This document shows positions 20,109 to 30,741 of a DNA stretch of 64,000 nucleotides, piece after piece. Source of the DNA: Pseudomonas protegens. GTDB taxonomy: Bacteria > Pseudomonadota > Gammaproteobacteria > Pseudomonadales > Pseudomonadaceae. The notes beneath the pieces were generated by a model. That model was not told the origin of the DNA and made no database searches. It saw nothing but the letters and a program-made list of their open reading frames with translations. Both the position numbers and the translations under genes were made by a program. Where the stretch lies: contig NZ_CP031396.1 in the NCBI RefSeq assembly GCF_003363755.1, positions 2,822,501 through 2,886,500 on the forward strand, given 5' to 3'. The number at the start of each line of letters is the position of its first letter. The first letter of the stretch is position 1.

Positions 20109-21356
20109 TTAGCTCAGGCGCAGGCGACTGGCGCCCACCAGCCAGCTGTAAATCAGATAGAGCACGATGGTCGCCAGCAACAACAGGCCGCCCAGGGCCG
20201 TAGCCATGCCCCAGTTGATACTGGTGTTGGTGTAGAAGGCGACGAAGTAGCTGACCATCTGGTCGTTCGGGCTGCCCAGCAGCGCCGGAGTGATGTAGTA
20301 GCCGATGGCCAGGATGAACACCAGCAGACAGCCGGCGCCGACCCCGGCGTAGGTCTGCGGCAAATACACCCGCCAGAAGCTGGCGAATGGATGGCAGCCC
20401 AGGGAAATCGCTGCACGCATGTAAGTGGGCGAGATGCCCTTCATCACGCTGTAGATCGGCAGGATCATGAACGGCAGCAGGATATGCACCATGGAGATGT
20501 AGACCCCGGTGCGGTTGAACACCAACTCCAGCGGCTTATCGATCACCCCCATGGCCAGCAGCGCACTGTTGATCAAGCCGCCGGACTGCAGCAGCACGAT
20601 CCACGCCGCTACCCGCACCAGGATCGACGTCCAGAACGGCAGCAGCACCAGGATCATCAGCAGATTGCTTTTGCGCGCCGGCAGGTTGGCCAGCAGGTAA
20701 GCCAGGGGATAGGCCAGCGCCAGGCAGATCGCGGTGATCACCAGGCCCATCCAGAAGGTCCGGGCGAAGATGTCCAGGTAGATGGACTGATCCGGGGTGG
20801 CCGGGGCCAGTTCTCCCAGGTCATCGATGCGATGGTCCACCGCCGCCAGCAGATAATAGGGCGTCAGGCTGCTGGTGTTGCGCCGGATCGCCTGCCAGTA
20901 GGCCGGGTCGCCCCAACGCTCGTCCAGACTCTCCATGGCTTCTTTATAGGATTCGGGCTCGGCCTTGAACGGCAAGGCACGGGCGGTCTTGGTCAACAGG
21001 CTGCGATAGCCGGCCAACTCCATGTTCAGGCGCTTGGACAGATCGCCCAAGGTTTGATTCTTGCGGGCTTCGAACAGGTCTTCGCTCAAGGCCTTGTAGG
21101 CCGCTTCGGCGGGCAGGCCACGACCATCCCAGGCACTCACGGCCGCGACAGTGCGCGGCATGCCCCCGACCACTTCCGGGTTGCCGACGCTCTTGTACAG
21201 CAGCGCCACAATCGGTACCAGGAACACCAGCAGCAGAAACAGCACCAGAGGCGCGATCAAGGCCTGTGCCTTCCAGCGGTTGACCCGCTCGGCACGGGCC
21301 AGCCGCTGCTTCAAGGTCGGGCCGGTGACCGCGTTCAAGGGAACGGTGATGGTCAT
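20109..21356 (-). CDS. ABC transporter permease, PotB/PotH-like, with a large periplasmic insert
   Basis: Partner permease of 415 aa. After the first helix (about residues 33-55) there is a long soluble stretch (about 60-195) before the remaining helices, so it is longer than typical PotB (about 275-320 aa). The coupling loop is AAISLGCHPFASFWRVYLP. The ATG at 21356 is chosen; the upstream frame contains a REP sequence. It is separated from the binding-protein gene by 143 bp holding a REP doublet. Confidence 0.9.
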   Translation of the reverse strand: MTITVPLNAVTGPTLKQRLARAERVNRWKAQALIAPLVLFLLLVFLVPIVALLYKSVGNPEVVGGMPRTVAAVSAWDGRGLPAEAAYKALSEDLFEARKNQTLGDLSKRLNMELAGYRSLLTKTARALPFKAEPESYKEAMESLDERWGDPAYWQAIRRNTSSLTPYYLLAAVDHRIDDLGELAPATPDQSIYLDIFARTFWMGLVITAICLALAYPLAYLLANLPARKSNLLMILVLLPFWTSILVRVAAWIVLLQSGGLINSALLAMGVIDKPLELVFNRTGVYISMVHILLPFMILPIYSVMKGISPTYMRAAISLGCHPFASFWRVYLPQTYAGVGAGCLLVFILAIGYYITPALLGSPNDQMVSYFVAFYTNTSINWGMATALGGLLLLATIVLYLIYSWLVGASRLRLS

Positions 21357-21398
21357 GACAAACTCCGCGAATCGAACTTTCGAATACAAACCACCGGG

Positions 21399-21486
21399 GT
21401 AGGAGCGGGCTTGCCCGCGAACAAGGCGCATCAGGCGACACCGGTGGTGGTGCCGATCACGCCCTCGCGAGCAAGCTCGCTCCTAC
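21399..21486. repeat. REP doublet (two inverted REP sequences)
   Basis: A REP-type 22-mer starting GTAGGAGCGGGCTTGCC at 21399-21420 faces an inverted relative ending in GCTCGCTCCTAC at 21465-21486. Such pairs are common extragenic elements of fluorescent pseudomonads. This one sits inside the transporter operon between the binding-protein and permease genes and may affect mRNA stability there. Confidence 0.85.
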
Positions 21487-21499
21487 AACAGCGGGGTGG

Positions 21500-22561
21500 T
21501 TACTTGGCTGCCCAGGCGTTGAAGCGCTGCTCCAGTTGCTCACCGTTGTCAGCCCAGAAGCTGACGTCGATCTGCACCTGGTTGGCGATGTTTTCCGGGG
21601 TAGTGGGCATGTCCTTGAGAATGTCCTTGGCCAGCAGCGGCACGGCCTGGATGTTGGCTGGGCCGTAAGCAATGTTTTCCGAATAGGTTTTCTGCTGCTG
21701 CGGCTGTACCGAGTAGGCGATGAACTTCTTCGCGGCTTCAGCGCGATCCTTGTCCAGGCCTTTGGGAATGGCCCAGGCATCGAAGTCGTAGATGCCGCCG
21801 TTCCACACCACTTTCAGGTTGCTTTCCTTTTGCACTGCGGCGATCCGGCCGTTGTAGGCCGAGCTCATGACCACGTCGCCGGAAGCCAAGTACTGCGGCG
21901 GCTGGGCGCCGGCTTCCCACCACTGAATGTAGGGCTTGAGCTCATCGAGTTTCTTGAAGGCGCGATCCTGGCCGTCCTTGCCAGCCAGGACTTTATAGAC
22001 ATCCTTGGGCGCGACGCCGTCGGCCATCAGGGCGAACTCCAGGGTGTACTTGGCGCCCTTGCGCAGACCGCGCTTGCCCGGGAACTGCTTGGTGTCCCAG
22101 AAGTCGGCCCAACTGGCGGGGGCTGCTTTCAGCTTGTCGGCGTTGTAGGCCAGCACCGTGGACCAGACGAAGAAGCCCACGCCGCAAGGCTGGATGGCAC
22201 CCTTGACGTAGTCTTCGCTCTTGCCGAACAGGGCCGGGTCCAGCTGTTCGAACATATCCTCGTCGCAACCGCGGGACAGTTCAGGAGACTCGACCTCTAC
22301 CAGGTCCCAGGACACGCTCTTGGTATCGACCATGGCCTTGATCTTGGCCATCTCGCCGTTGTACTCGCCAGCAACGATCTTGCCATGGCCTGCGGCTTCC
22401 CAAGGCGCGTAGAAGGCTTTGACCTGAGCCGCCTTGTTCGCCCCACCAAAGGACACCACGGTCAGGTCGGGACCCGCCGCCATGGCGTGTGCCGCACCCA
22501 GCATGCCCAGTGCCACAGCGATAGCGCTGAGGGGGGCGGTGAATTTCAGGGATCTCAACAT
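21500..22561 (-). CDS. ABC transporter substrate-binding protein, polyamine-type (PotD-like)
   Basis: Periplasmic solute-binding protein of 353 aa. The N-terminal signal peptide has a basic start (MLRSLK), a hydrophobic core and an AHA-MA type cleavage region near residue 26-30. The mature part has the fold motifs of family 1 polyamine-binding proteins (VVSFGG near the start; DLVEVESPEL). The ATG at 22561 has GGAG 9 nt upstream; an in-frame GTG at 22576 is the alternative. It follows the ATPase gene by 42 nt. The ligand is probably a polyamine or related amine, by family only. Confidence 0.9.
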   Translation of the reverse strand: MLRSLKFTAPLSAIAVALGMLGAAHAMAAGPDLTVVSFGGANKAAQVKAFYAPWEAAGHGKIVAGEYNGEMAKIKAMVDTKSVSWDLVEVESPELSRGCDEDMFEQLDPALFGKSEDYVKGAIQPCGVGFFVWSTVLAYNADKLKAAPASWADFWDTKQFPGKRGLRKGAKYTLEFALMADGVAPKDVYKVLAGKDGQDRAFKKLDELKPYIQWWEAGAQPPQYLASGDVVMSSAYNGRIAAVQKESNLKVVWNGGIYDFDAWAIPKGLDKDRAEAAKKFIAYSVQPQQQKTYSENIAYGPANIQAVPLLAKDILKDMPTTPENIANQVQIDVSFWADNGEQLEQRFNAWAAK

Positions 22562-22603
22562 TATTGTGTTCTCCACGTGCAGGTTGGTGTTGCAGGGGGG
22601 CGA

Positions 22604-23728
22604 TCAATTCGCCTCTAGAAGCGGGTCAAGCGCGCGAACGTGCTCGACTTGCCAGCCAAGCGGCACCACGTCGCCCACCGCCAGCGCAGGATCGAGCTCG
22701 GCAATCGGTTGTTTCACGAAGAAGTCGCTCTTGCCGCAGACTTCCAGGCGCACCCGGACGTGGTCGCCCAGATAGATGAATTCCGCTACCCTCCCGGAGA
22801 AGCGGTTGACGCAGCGTTCGCTGGAGCCGTTAAGGCTCACGCGCTCCGGACGGATGGAAAGGGTCACCGGGCCGCCGACCTGGCCGACGTTCACCGCCAG
22901 CGCCTCGACTTTTTCGCCACGCCCCAGCTCCACCACGCAACGCTCGCCGGTATGGCTGTGGAGCCGACCGTTGAGACGGTTGTTCTCGCCAATGAAGTTG
23001 GCGACGAAGGTGTTCTTGGGCTCTTCGTAAAGAGTGCGCGGCGGGGCAATCTGCTGGATTTCGCCCTGATGGAACACCGCCACCCGATCGGACATGGTCA
23101 GGGCCTCGCCCTGGTCGTGAGTCACGTAGACCACGGTCACACCCAGGCGCTGGTGCAGATGCTTGATTTCCATCTGCATGTGCTCACGCAGTTGCTTGTC
23201 CAGAGCACCGAGGGGTTCGTCCATCAGCACCAACTGCGGCTCGAACACCAGGGCACGGGCCAGGGCCACACGCTGCTGCTGGCCACCGGACAATTGCGCC
23301 GGATAACGCTGGGCGAAGGCATCGAGCTGAACCATGCTCAGCACCCGTTTGACCCGCTCACTGATGTCGGTCTTGCTGAGGCCGCGCACCGACAGCGGAA
23401 AGCCCAGGTTCTCGGCCACGGTCATGTGCGGAAACAAGGCGTAGTTCTGGAACACCATGCCGATGTCGCGCTTGTGCGGCGGTACATTGTTGATGGAGCG
23501 CCCGGCCAGCTGGATCTCGCCGGCGGTTGGGGTCTCGAAACCGGCCAGCATCATCAGGCTGGTGGTCTTGCCGGACCCGGACGGCCCCAGCAGGGTGAGG
23601 AACTCGCCTTTGCGAATATCCAGGTTGAGGTCTTTGACGATCAGGTTTTCACCGTCGTAGCTTTTCTGCACACCACGAAAGCTGACCAGAACATCGTTGG
23701 CCCCAGCGCTTGAATCAACCTCGCTCAT
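22604..23728 (-). CDS. ABC transporter ATP-binding protein (PotA-like)
   Basis: Energises the importer encoded downstream. The 374-aa protein has Walker A GPSGSGKTT, signature LSGGQQQR, Walker B LVLMDEP and a C-terminal TOBE_2-like regulatory region from about residue 285. It is the first gene of the minus-strand run ATPase, binding protein, permease, permease, alcohol dehydrogenase. The ATG at 23728 is preferred over the GTG 6 nt earlier. Confidence 0.93.
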   Translation of the reverse strand: MSEVDSSAGANDVLVSFRGVQKSYDGENLIVKDLNLDIRKGEFLTLLGPSGSGKTTSLMMLAGFETPTAGEIQLAGRSINNVPPHKRDIGMVFQNYALFPHMTVAENLGFPLSVRGLSKTDISERVKRVLSMVQLDAFAQRYPAQLSGGQQQRVALARALVFEPQLVLMDEPLGALDKQLREHMQMEIKHLHQRLGVTVVYVTHDQGEALTMSDRVAVFHQGEIQQIAPPRTLYEEPKNTFVANFIGENNRLNGRLHSHTGERCVVELGRGEKVEALAVNVGQVGGPVTLSIRPERVSLNGSSERCVNRFSGRVAEFIYLGDHVRVRLEVCGKSDFFVKQPIAELDPALAVGDVVPLGWQVEHVRALDPLLEAN

Positions 23729-23989
23729 ACCCACACCTTTTGTTTTAGACGGCTGTGGAACAAGCCTAGTGGAGGCCGCAGGCCGCGCAAATCGGGGCGC
23801 AGGAGAGATTCGCCTCAGCCGCCTGGAAGGTTGCGTGTAGGGATTGCCCTACAAGGATGGCGGGATTGGATAAGGGCAGAGGCCAGCGGCAAGCTACAAG
23901 CAGCAAGAAACGGCAGAAGGCCGAAAGCGGGGATGTCGTAAATGGATAAGTGCCCTCCCCGGGAGGTGGAGAGAGCACTGCAGATGACG
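23729..23989. other. Intergenic region between the transporter ATPase and response regulator genes
   Basis: This 261-bp interval holds no convincing gene. It should contain the transporter promoter and the 3' end of the regulator transcript. At 23883-23913 there is a degenerate repeat of the AAGCTACAAGCAGCAAG type, similar to the one downstream of prkA. Confidence 0.4.
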
Positions 23990-24619
23990 TCAGAGCAGCT
24001 TGTGCTCCATGGCGTATTTCACCAGTTCCGCCAGGGAGGTGATATTGAGCTTCTGCATCAGCCGCGCCTTGTGGGTGCTGATGGTCTTGCTGCTCAGGGC
24101 CAGTTGCTGAGCAATATCATTGACGTTGGCACCCTGTGCCAGGCGTTCGAAGACCGAGAACTCACGCTCGGAAAGCAGCGAATGCAAGGGCCGGGCATCG
24201 GTCAGGCCGACCTCGAAGACCATACGGTCCGCCAGGTCCGGGTCGATGTAACGCCCACCGGACGCCACCTTGCGGATTGCCGTCAGCAACAGTGAAGGAT
24301 CGCTGTCCTTGGTGGCGTAGCCAGCAGCGCCGATCTTCAGCGCACGCGCCGCCATCTGCGCCTCGTCATGCATCGACAGCACCAGGATCGCCGGGGGATT
24401 GTTCAGGGCCCGAATCCGTGGAATGGCTTCCAGGCCGTTTACCCCGGGCATGGAGATATCCAGCAGCACCACTTCACAGGGCACCTGGCGCAGGGTTTCC
24501 AACAGCTGTTCACCGTTGCTCGCCTCGCCCACCACCAGCAGGTCCTTGGCCAGACCGATCAGCTGCTTGATGCCTTCGCGGACAATGGTGTGGTCTTCGG
24601 CTACCAGTACACGGATCAC
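23990..24619 (-). CDS. LuxR/NarL-family response regulator
   Basis: Transcription factor of 209 aa controlled by the adjacent kinase. The receiver domain has the acidic pocket near Asp9 and phospho-acceptor Asp54 (LLDISMPG). The C-terminal LuxR helix-turn-helix includes LAQGANVNDIAQQLALSSKT. The start is GTG at 24619 (VIRVLVAEDH) with GAGGAG 7 nt upstream. It begins 13 nt after the kinase stop, so the two form an operon. Its target may be the transporter or alcohol dehydrogenase next door (inference). Confidence 0.92.
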   Translation of the reverse strand: MIRVLVAEDHTIVREGIKQLIGLAKDLLVVGEASNGEQLLETLRQVPCEVVLLDISMPGVNGLEAIPRIRALNNPPAILVLSMHDEAQMAARALKIGAAGYATKDSDPSLLLTAIRKVASGGRYIDPDLADRMVFEVGLTDARPLHSLLSEREFSVFERLAQGANVNDIAQQLALSSKTISTHKARLMQKLNITSLAELVKYAMEHKLL

Positions 24620-24632
24620 GCGCGTCTCCTCG

Positions 24633-27032
24633 TTATTGTTCTCGGTCCAGGGGCACCCGGACACTCAGGAGGGTGCCCTCTCCCTGTTCACTGTGCAGCG
24701 ACAGGCTGCCGCCCATGATCAGCACCCGCTCGCGCATGCCCACCAGGCCAAAGGACGTCGGGCGTGCCGAGGCGGTGTCGAAACCAAGGCCGTCATCGCT
24801 GATGGTCATGCACAACTCGCCCTCTTCCAGGGCCAGGGTCAGTTCCACAGTATGCGCCTGGGCATGGCGCATGACATTGGTCAGGGCCTCCTGGAGGATA
24901 CGAAACAGGCCGACGGCCTTGGCGTCACTCAGGCGCGGCAGGTTATCCGGCACTTGAACCAGGCAAGGAATCTGTGTGCGTGCTTCAAACCGCCGGGCCT
25001 GCCATTCGATGGCCGACGCGATGCCCGCATCGAGGATCGGCGGCCGCAGGGCCGTGGCCACGTCGCGCACCAGTTGGAACAATTGGGCAATCAGGCGCTT
25101 CATGCTGTTGAGTCGTTCGTGCAGCCCCGGGTCGAGTTGGGCATAGGCCAGTTCGCACATGGAGGTTTCCAGCTTGAGCACGGTGAGCATCTGCCCCAGC
25201 TCGTCATGGACTTCCCGGGCAATGCGGGCCTTTTCTTCTTCGCGCACGCTTTCCAGGTGCGCCGACAATTCCCGCAATTGCTCACGGGAGCTGGCCAGCT
25301 CCAGCTCGATGCGCTTGCTTTCGCTGATGTCCCAGACAATGCCGTCCCAGACAAAAGCGCCGTCATCCAGGCGGCGGGTGATGGCCTTGATCTCGGCCCA
25401 GCGCTGCTGGCCCTGGCGGGTCAGGATGCGACCTTGCCAGGACCAGTCGCTATCGGTGTCCAGGGCCTGATCCTGGGTCTGGTGATAACTGGCCTTGTCA
25501 TCCGGGTGCACCAGGCTGCGCAGGCCGGTGTCCCGGTGGGCCAGCGTCGCCGGCGAGTAGCCCACCAGGGTTTCACTGCCTTCACTGATATAGGCGAAAT
25601 CGATCTGCCCGGTGACCGGCGCTCGCTCCAGGCGGAACACCAGGCCCGGGACGTTGGCGGCGATACCCTGCAGGCGCGCCTCGCTTTCCCGCAGCGCCGC
25701 CAGTGCACGACGACGCTCGGTGACGTCATTGAGGTAGACCACCAGGTATTCACTGTCGCGAAAACGCAGGAAGCTCAAGGACACGTCCGCCGGCAAGATA
25801 CTGCCGTCAGCACGCACGCACTGGGTCTCGAAACTCTGCGCGCCCTCCTCACTGGCCCGGGCACGCTTCCACAGGTTGAGCCAGCGATCCATGTGCAGGT
25901 TGGGTTCGAAATCGATCAGCGGGCGGTCGATCACTCCGCCCGCCGGATAACCGAGCATCTCTTCAGCGGCCCGATTGGCATAACGCACATGACTGTCCCA
26001 GTTGACCCAGAGAATGCCCACAGTGCTTTGATCAATGGAAAACTGGGTCAGGCGCAGGGCTTCTTCGCTGGCGGCGCGCAGGGCGATATCCTCACGTGCC
26101 GCCAGCAACCTCTGCTCCAGACTGCGTTGCTGACGACGCTGCCAGAAGACAGTCGCCAAGCTGGCCAGCAACAGGATCATCAACAGTAGGCTGAGGTTCT
26201 GCCAGACGCCGGGGGATTCTCCCAGGCGCGGGTACTTGGGCTGCAGCCAACGACTGTGCAATTGCTCCAGCTCCTTGGCCGGGATCGCGTGCAAGCCGGC
26301 CTCTACGATACTGGCCAACTCCGGCCAGTCGCGACGGGTTGCTACCCGTAACAGCTGCGGCAGGCCGATATCCCCCACCACCGCCAACCCGGAAAACTCT
26401 GCCTCCGCCGACAGGCGACTGAGCTGGGCTTCATCCACAACCGCATAACGGGCTTGCTGGCTCAGCAGCAGTTGCAGGGCCTGGCGCTCCAGGGGAACCC
26501 CTTGCAGATTCAGGTTGGGGTAGGTCAGGCGCAGGTAATCGGCCACCGCGCTGGGCATGCGCACCGCGACTCGGGCCTGGCTGTCGAGCTTCTCCAGTTC
26601 CACGGCCCCCGCGCCCTTGCGCTCACCCACCACCAGCTGTGGCACACGCATATAAGGGTCGCTGAACAGCCACAGCCTCAGGCCCGCGGGCGTCTGGGTC
26701 AGGCCGGGGGCCATGTCCACTTCGCCGTCGCGCAGGGCTCTTTCCAGCTGTGCCTGATCGGGAAAGTTGCGCCAGCTGAGTTCAATCTTCAGCGCCTGGG
26801 CCAAGGTCTGCATCAGTTCGACGTTAGCCCCGGACAGGCGCTGCAGACGCCGGTCGTATTGGGCGAACGGTGCCTGCAGTACCAGCCCCACCCGCAACTC
26901 CGGGTGTTGTTCAAGCCATTGACGCTGCTCGTGGCTCAAGGGTGCTGTGGGCACATGGGGCGTCGGTGCCGCCCCGCCTATCAAGGGAAGGCACAGACAG
27001 CCGATAAGCAGAAGGCAGCGAAAACGCATCAT
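24633..27032 (-). CDS. Hybrid-input sensor histidine kinase: periplasmic solute-binding domain, two PAS, HisKA_3
   Basis: Membrane kinase of 799 aa. Order: signal sequence (1-20), a bacterial extracellular solute-binding family 3 domain (about 30-255), a membrane helix (about 275-297), PAS (about 325-440), PAS (about 450-575), HisKA_3 dimerisation domain with phospho-acceptor His609 in AREVHDELGQ, and a GHKL ATPase domain with SDDGLGFD. It is NarX/UhpB-like in its kinase core. The periplasmic domain suggests direct sensing of an amino acid or amine. It sits between a polyamine-type importer and a divergent DUF3530 gene. Confidence 0.92.
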   Translation of the reverse strand: MMRFRCLLLIGCLCLPLIGGAAPTPHVPTAPLSHEQRQWLEQHPELRVGLVLQAPFAQYDRRLQRLSGANVELMQTLAQALKIELSWRNFPDQAQLERALRDGEVDMAPGLTQTPAGLRLWLFSDPYMRVPQLVVGERKGAGAVELEKLDSQARVAVRMPSAVADYLRLTYPNLNLQGVPLERQALQLLLSQQARYAVVDEAQLSRLSAEAEFSGLAVVGDIGLPQLLRVATRRDWPELASIVEAGLHAIPAKELEQLHSRWLQPKYPRLGESPGVWQNLSLLLMILLLASLATVFWQRRQQRSLEQRLLAAREDIALRAASEEALRLTQFSIDQSTVGILWVNWDSHVRYANRAAEEMLGYPAGGVIDRPLIDFEPNLHMDRWLNLWKRARASEEGAQSFETQCVRADGSILPADVSLSFLRFRDSEYLVVYLNDVTERRRALAALRESEARLQGIAANVPGLVFRLERAPVTGQIDFAYISEGSETLVGYSPATLAHRDTGLRSLVHPDDKASYHQTQDQALDTDSDWSWQGRILTRQGQQRWAEIKAITRRLDDGAFVWDGIVWDISESKRIELELASSREQLRELSAHLESVREEEKARIAREVHDELGQMLTVLKLETSMCELAYAQLDPGLHERLNSMKRLIAQLFQLVRDVATALRPPILDAGIASAIEWQARRFEARTQIPCLVQVPDNLPRLSDAKAVGLFRILQEALTNVMRHAQAHTVELTLALEEGELCMTISDDGLGFDTASARPTSFGLVGMRERVLIMGGSLSLHSEQGEGTLLSVRVPLDREQ

Positions 27033-27106
27033 CTGAAGTCTCACACCCTGACAAATACTGACCAACCCATTAGGCTGCCGGAATTACTTCTGGCCTGGAA
27101 TATCCG

Positions 27107-28096
27107 ATGCCCCTTGTCCACCGCTCGGCACTGCCTGCATTGTGCCTGTCGCTGATCCTGCCTTGGACCTTTTCTGTGGAAGCCGCCGACCCGGCCCCGG
27201 AAACCAAGAGCCCCGAGGAACAACCGGCGCAACGCCAAACCCTGCCTGAACGCAGCCAGGAAGATGCCAGCGCCCTGGAGCGTCAGTTGCCTGCCCAGGA
27301 GCAACAGCAGTTGCAAGCCGGTGGCGACACCTTCCTGGCCCTGTGGAAACCGGCCAACACCAGCGAACCCAAGGGCGTGGTGATTATCCTCCCGGGAGCC
27401 GGCGAAAGCGCCGACTGGCCCCAAGCCGTGGCCCCACTGCGCAATAAACTGCCGGACACTGACTGGGGCAGCCTGAGCCTGACCCTGCCGGACATGCTCA
27501 GCGAAGCGGCACAACCGCGGATCGTCGAGGCCGCGCCGCCGCCAGCGGACACCAGCAACACCGCCAAAGACGCCAGCGCCGAGGCCAAGCCCATCGAACA
27601 AGCCGCCGGTGGCGAAGCCGACGTGGCGGACCGCGCCGTCGCAGAAAGCACCGAAGAACAGGTCAAGGCCGATGCCGAGCGCATCTTCACCCGGATCGAT
27701 GCAGCCCTGGCCTTCGCCGAACAGCAGAATGCCCGCAGCATCGTGCTCCTGGGCCACGGCACCGGCGCCTACTGGGCCGCACGCTACCTGAGCGAAAAGC
27801 AGCCCTCCCAGGTACAGAAGCTGGTGATGGTGGCTGCCCAGACACCTGCCAATGGCAAGCCACAACTGGCAGAGCTGACACCCACCCTGAAGCTGGCAAC
27901 CGCAGATTTCTACTATGTCGACAAAAGCGCTGCGCAGAAAGCGGCACTGGAACGACTGCAAGCCAGCAAGCGCCTGAAGCATTCAAACTTCAGCCAGATC
28001 GCCCTCAAAGCCCTGCCCGGCAATCATGCCGCCCAGCAAGAGCAGCTGTTCCGCCGGGTACGTGGCTGGTTGAACCCGCAGAACACCGACAGCTGA
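27107..28096 (+). CDS. DUF3530 family protein, alpha/beta-hydrolase-like, exported
   Basis: Function unknown. The 329-aa protein starts with a signal peptide (about residues 1-27, cleavage near VEA-AD), then a Glu/Gln-rich segment and an alpha/beta-hydrolase-like core. The elbow that normally holds the nucleophile reads GHGTGA, with Gly or Thr where Ser is expected in GxSxG. The middle has an Ala/Glu-rich insertion (about residues 145-190). It is divergent from the kinase gene and convergent with djlA. Confidence 0.8.
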   Translation: MPLVHRSALPALCLSLILPWTFSVEAADPAPETKSPEEQPAQRQTLPERSQEDASALERQLPAQEQQQLQAGGDTFLALWKPANTSEPKGVVIILPGAGESADWPQAVAPLRNKLPDTDWGSLSLTLPDMLSEAAQPRIVEAAPPPADTSNTAKDASAEAKPIEQAAGGEADVADRAVAESTEEQVKADAERIFTRIDAALAFAEQQNARSIVLLGHGTGAYWAARYLSEKQPSQVQKLVMVAAQTPANGKPQLAELTPTLKLATADFYYVDKSAAQKAALERLQASKRLKHSNFSQIALKALPGNHAAQQEQLFRRVRGWLNPQNTDS

Positions 28097-28105
28097 AGAG
28101 CTCGA

Positions 28106-28134
28106 GCCGCCACTGCCTGACTGGCAATGGCGGC
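28106..28134. terminator. Hairpin between converging DUF3530 and djlA genes
   Basis: A 12-bp stem with one mismatch (28106-28117 with 28123-28134) and a 5-nt loop lies between the two stop codons. There is no T-run on either side. Confidence 0.4.
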
Positions 28135-28145
28135 CCGGCCACGCC

Positions 28146-28913
28146 TCAGCGGAAATCCCGGCGCTCGCGTATCAGGGCATAGGCGCTGTGCAATTCACGG
28201 GTCGTTTCCGTCGCCTCCCGCACCTGGGCTGCACTGGCACCGCTACCGGCGATCTTGTCCGGGTGATGACGACTAAGCAGGCGGCGATAGGCGCGCTTGA
28301 TCTGTGCCGGTTCAGCAGTGGCGGCAACCCCCAACAGGCGCAACGCCTCCTGATAGGTCAGGGTTCCCTCGGCCAACGACCTGCGCGCCGGGCCATACTC
28401 CTGCGCCAGCGCCTGGATCTGTTCCGTGGTCCAGCCCAGCCATTTACCCCAGAGCTGGATCAGTTCACGCTCCGCCGGACCCACCCGGCCATCGGCCCAA
28501 ACCATCCGCCAGCAGGCACGCAACACACCCTCCGCGGCATGGGGCTGGGCACTCAGGCGCCGCAGATAACCGCGCAGACGGTCATTGCCCGACTTGCCTC
28601 GATTGAAGGCTGCAATGGCACGGCGCTGGGCTGAATCGTTCATGTCCAGCGAACGCATCTCCTGACGCGCCTGCTGGATATGCCCATCCACCACCCGGCC
28701 ATCACTTTTCGCCAAGCGCCCCAGCAACACGAACAGCAATTCATCATTGCGCAACGCTGGGCGACCGCCCAGTCGCTCACGCACATGCGCCCAGCTGTGC
28801 AGTTGCAGGCGCCGGTCCAGAGCCTGCCCCAACAACGCACCAAGCATGGCCCCCGGAATGCTGGCAATTGCAAAACCCGCTCCGGCTCCAATCAGAGTCC
28901 CTGGCCACCACAT
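28146..28913 (-). CDS. djlA: DnaJ-like co-chaperone DjlA (TerB plus J domain)
   Basis: Membrane-anchored DnaK co-chaperone of 255 aa. An N-terminal Gly-rich membrane segment (about residues 5-28) is followed by a TerB-like domain (about 55-165) and a C-terminal J domain with the HPD motif (SRHHPDKIAG). The ATG at 28913 lies 1 nt past the murU stop, so it is co-translated with amgK and murU. E. coli DjlA has the same layout; its link to the recycling genes is positional only. Confidence 0.88.
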   Translation of the reverse strand: MWWPGTLIGAGAGFAIASIPGAMLGALLGQALDRRLQLHSWAHVRERLGGRPALRNDELLFVLLGRLAKSDGRVVDGHIQQARQEMRSLDMNDSAQRRAIAAFNRGKSGNDRLRGYLRRLSAQPHAAEGVLRACWRMVWADGRVGPAERELIQLWGKWLGWTTEQIQALAQEYGPARRSLAEGTLTYQEALRLLGVAATAEPAQIKRAYRRLLSRHHPDKIAGSGASAAQVREATETTRELHSAYALIRERRDFR

Positions 28914-28914
28914 A

Positions 28915-30611
<1,697 letters not shown>

Positions 30612-30741
30612 TACAAGGGTCTCCGACGGCGCTAGCCGTCAAGCGGGTCATGCTTTATTATCCAGCATCTTTTTCAGACCATCGAGAGGCGTGCGGCCCA
30701 CACCGCGGGCAGATGGCACGCAGGAAGCCCGGACTAATAAG

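Noticed and set aside
24399..26189. A 596-codon plus-strand frame opposite the sensor kinase
   Set aside because: Shadow frame; the kinase domains on the other strand are clear.
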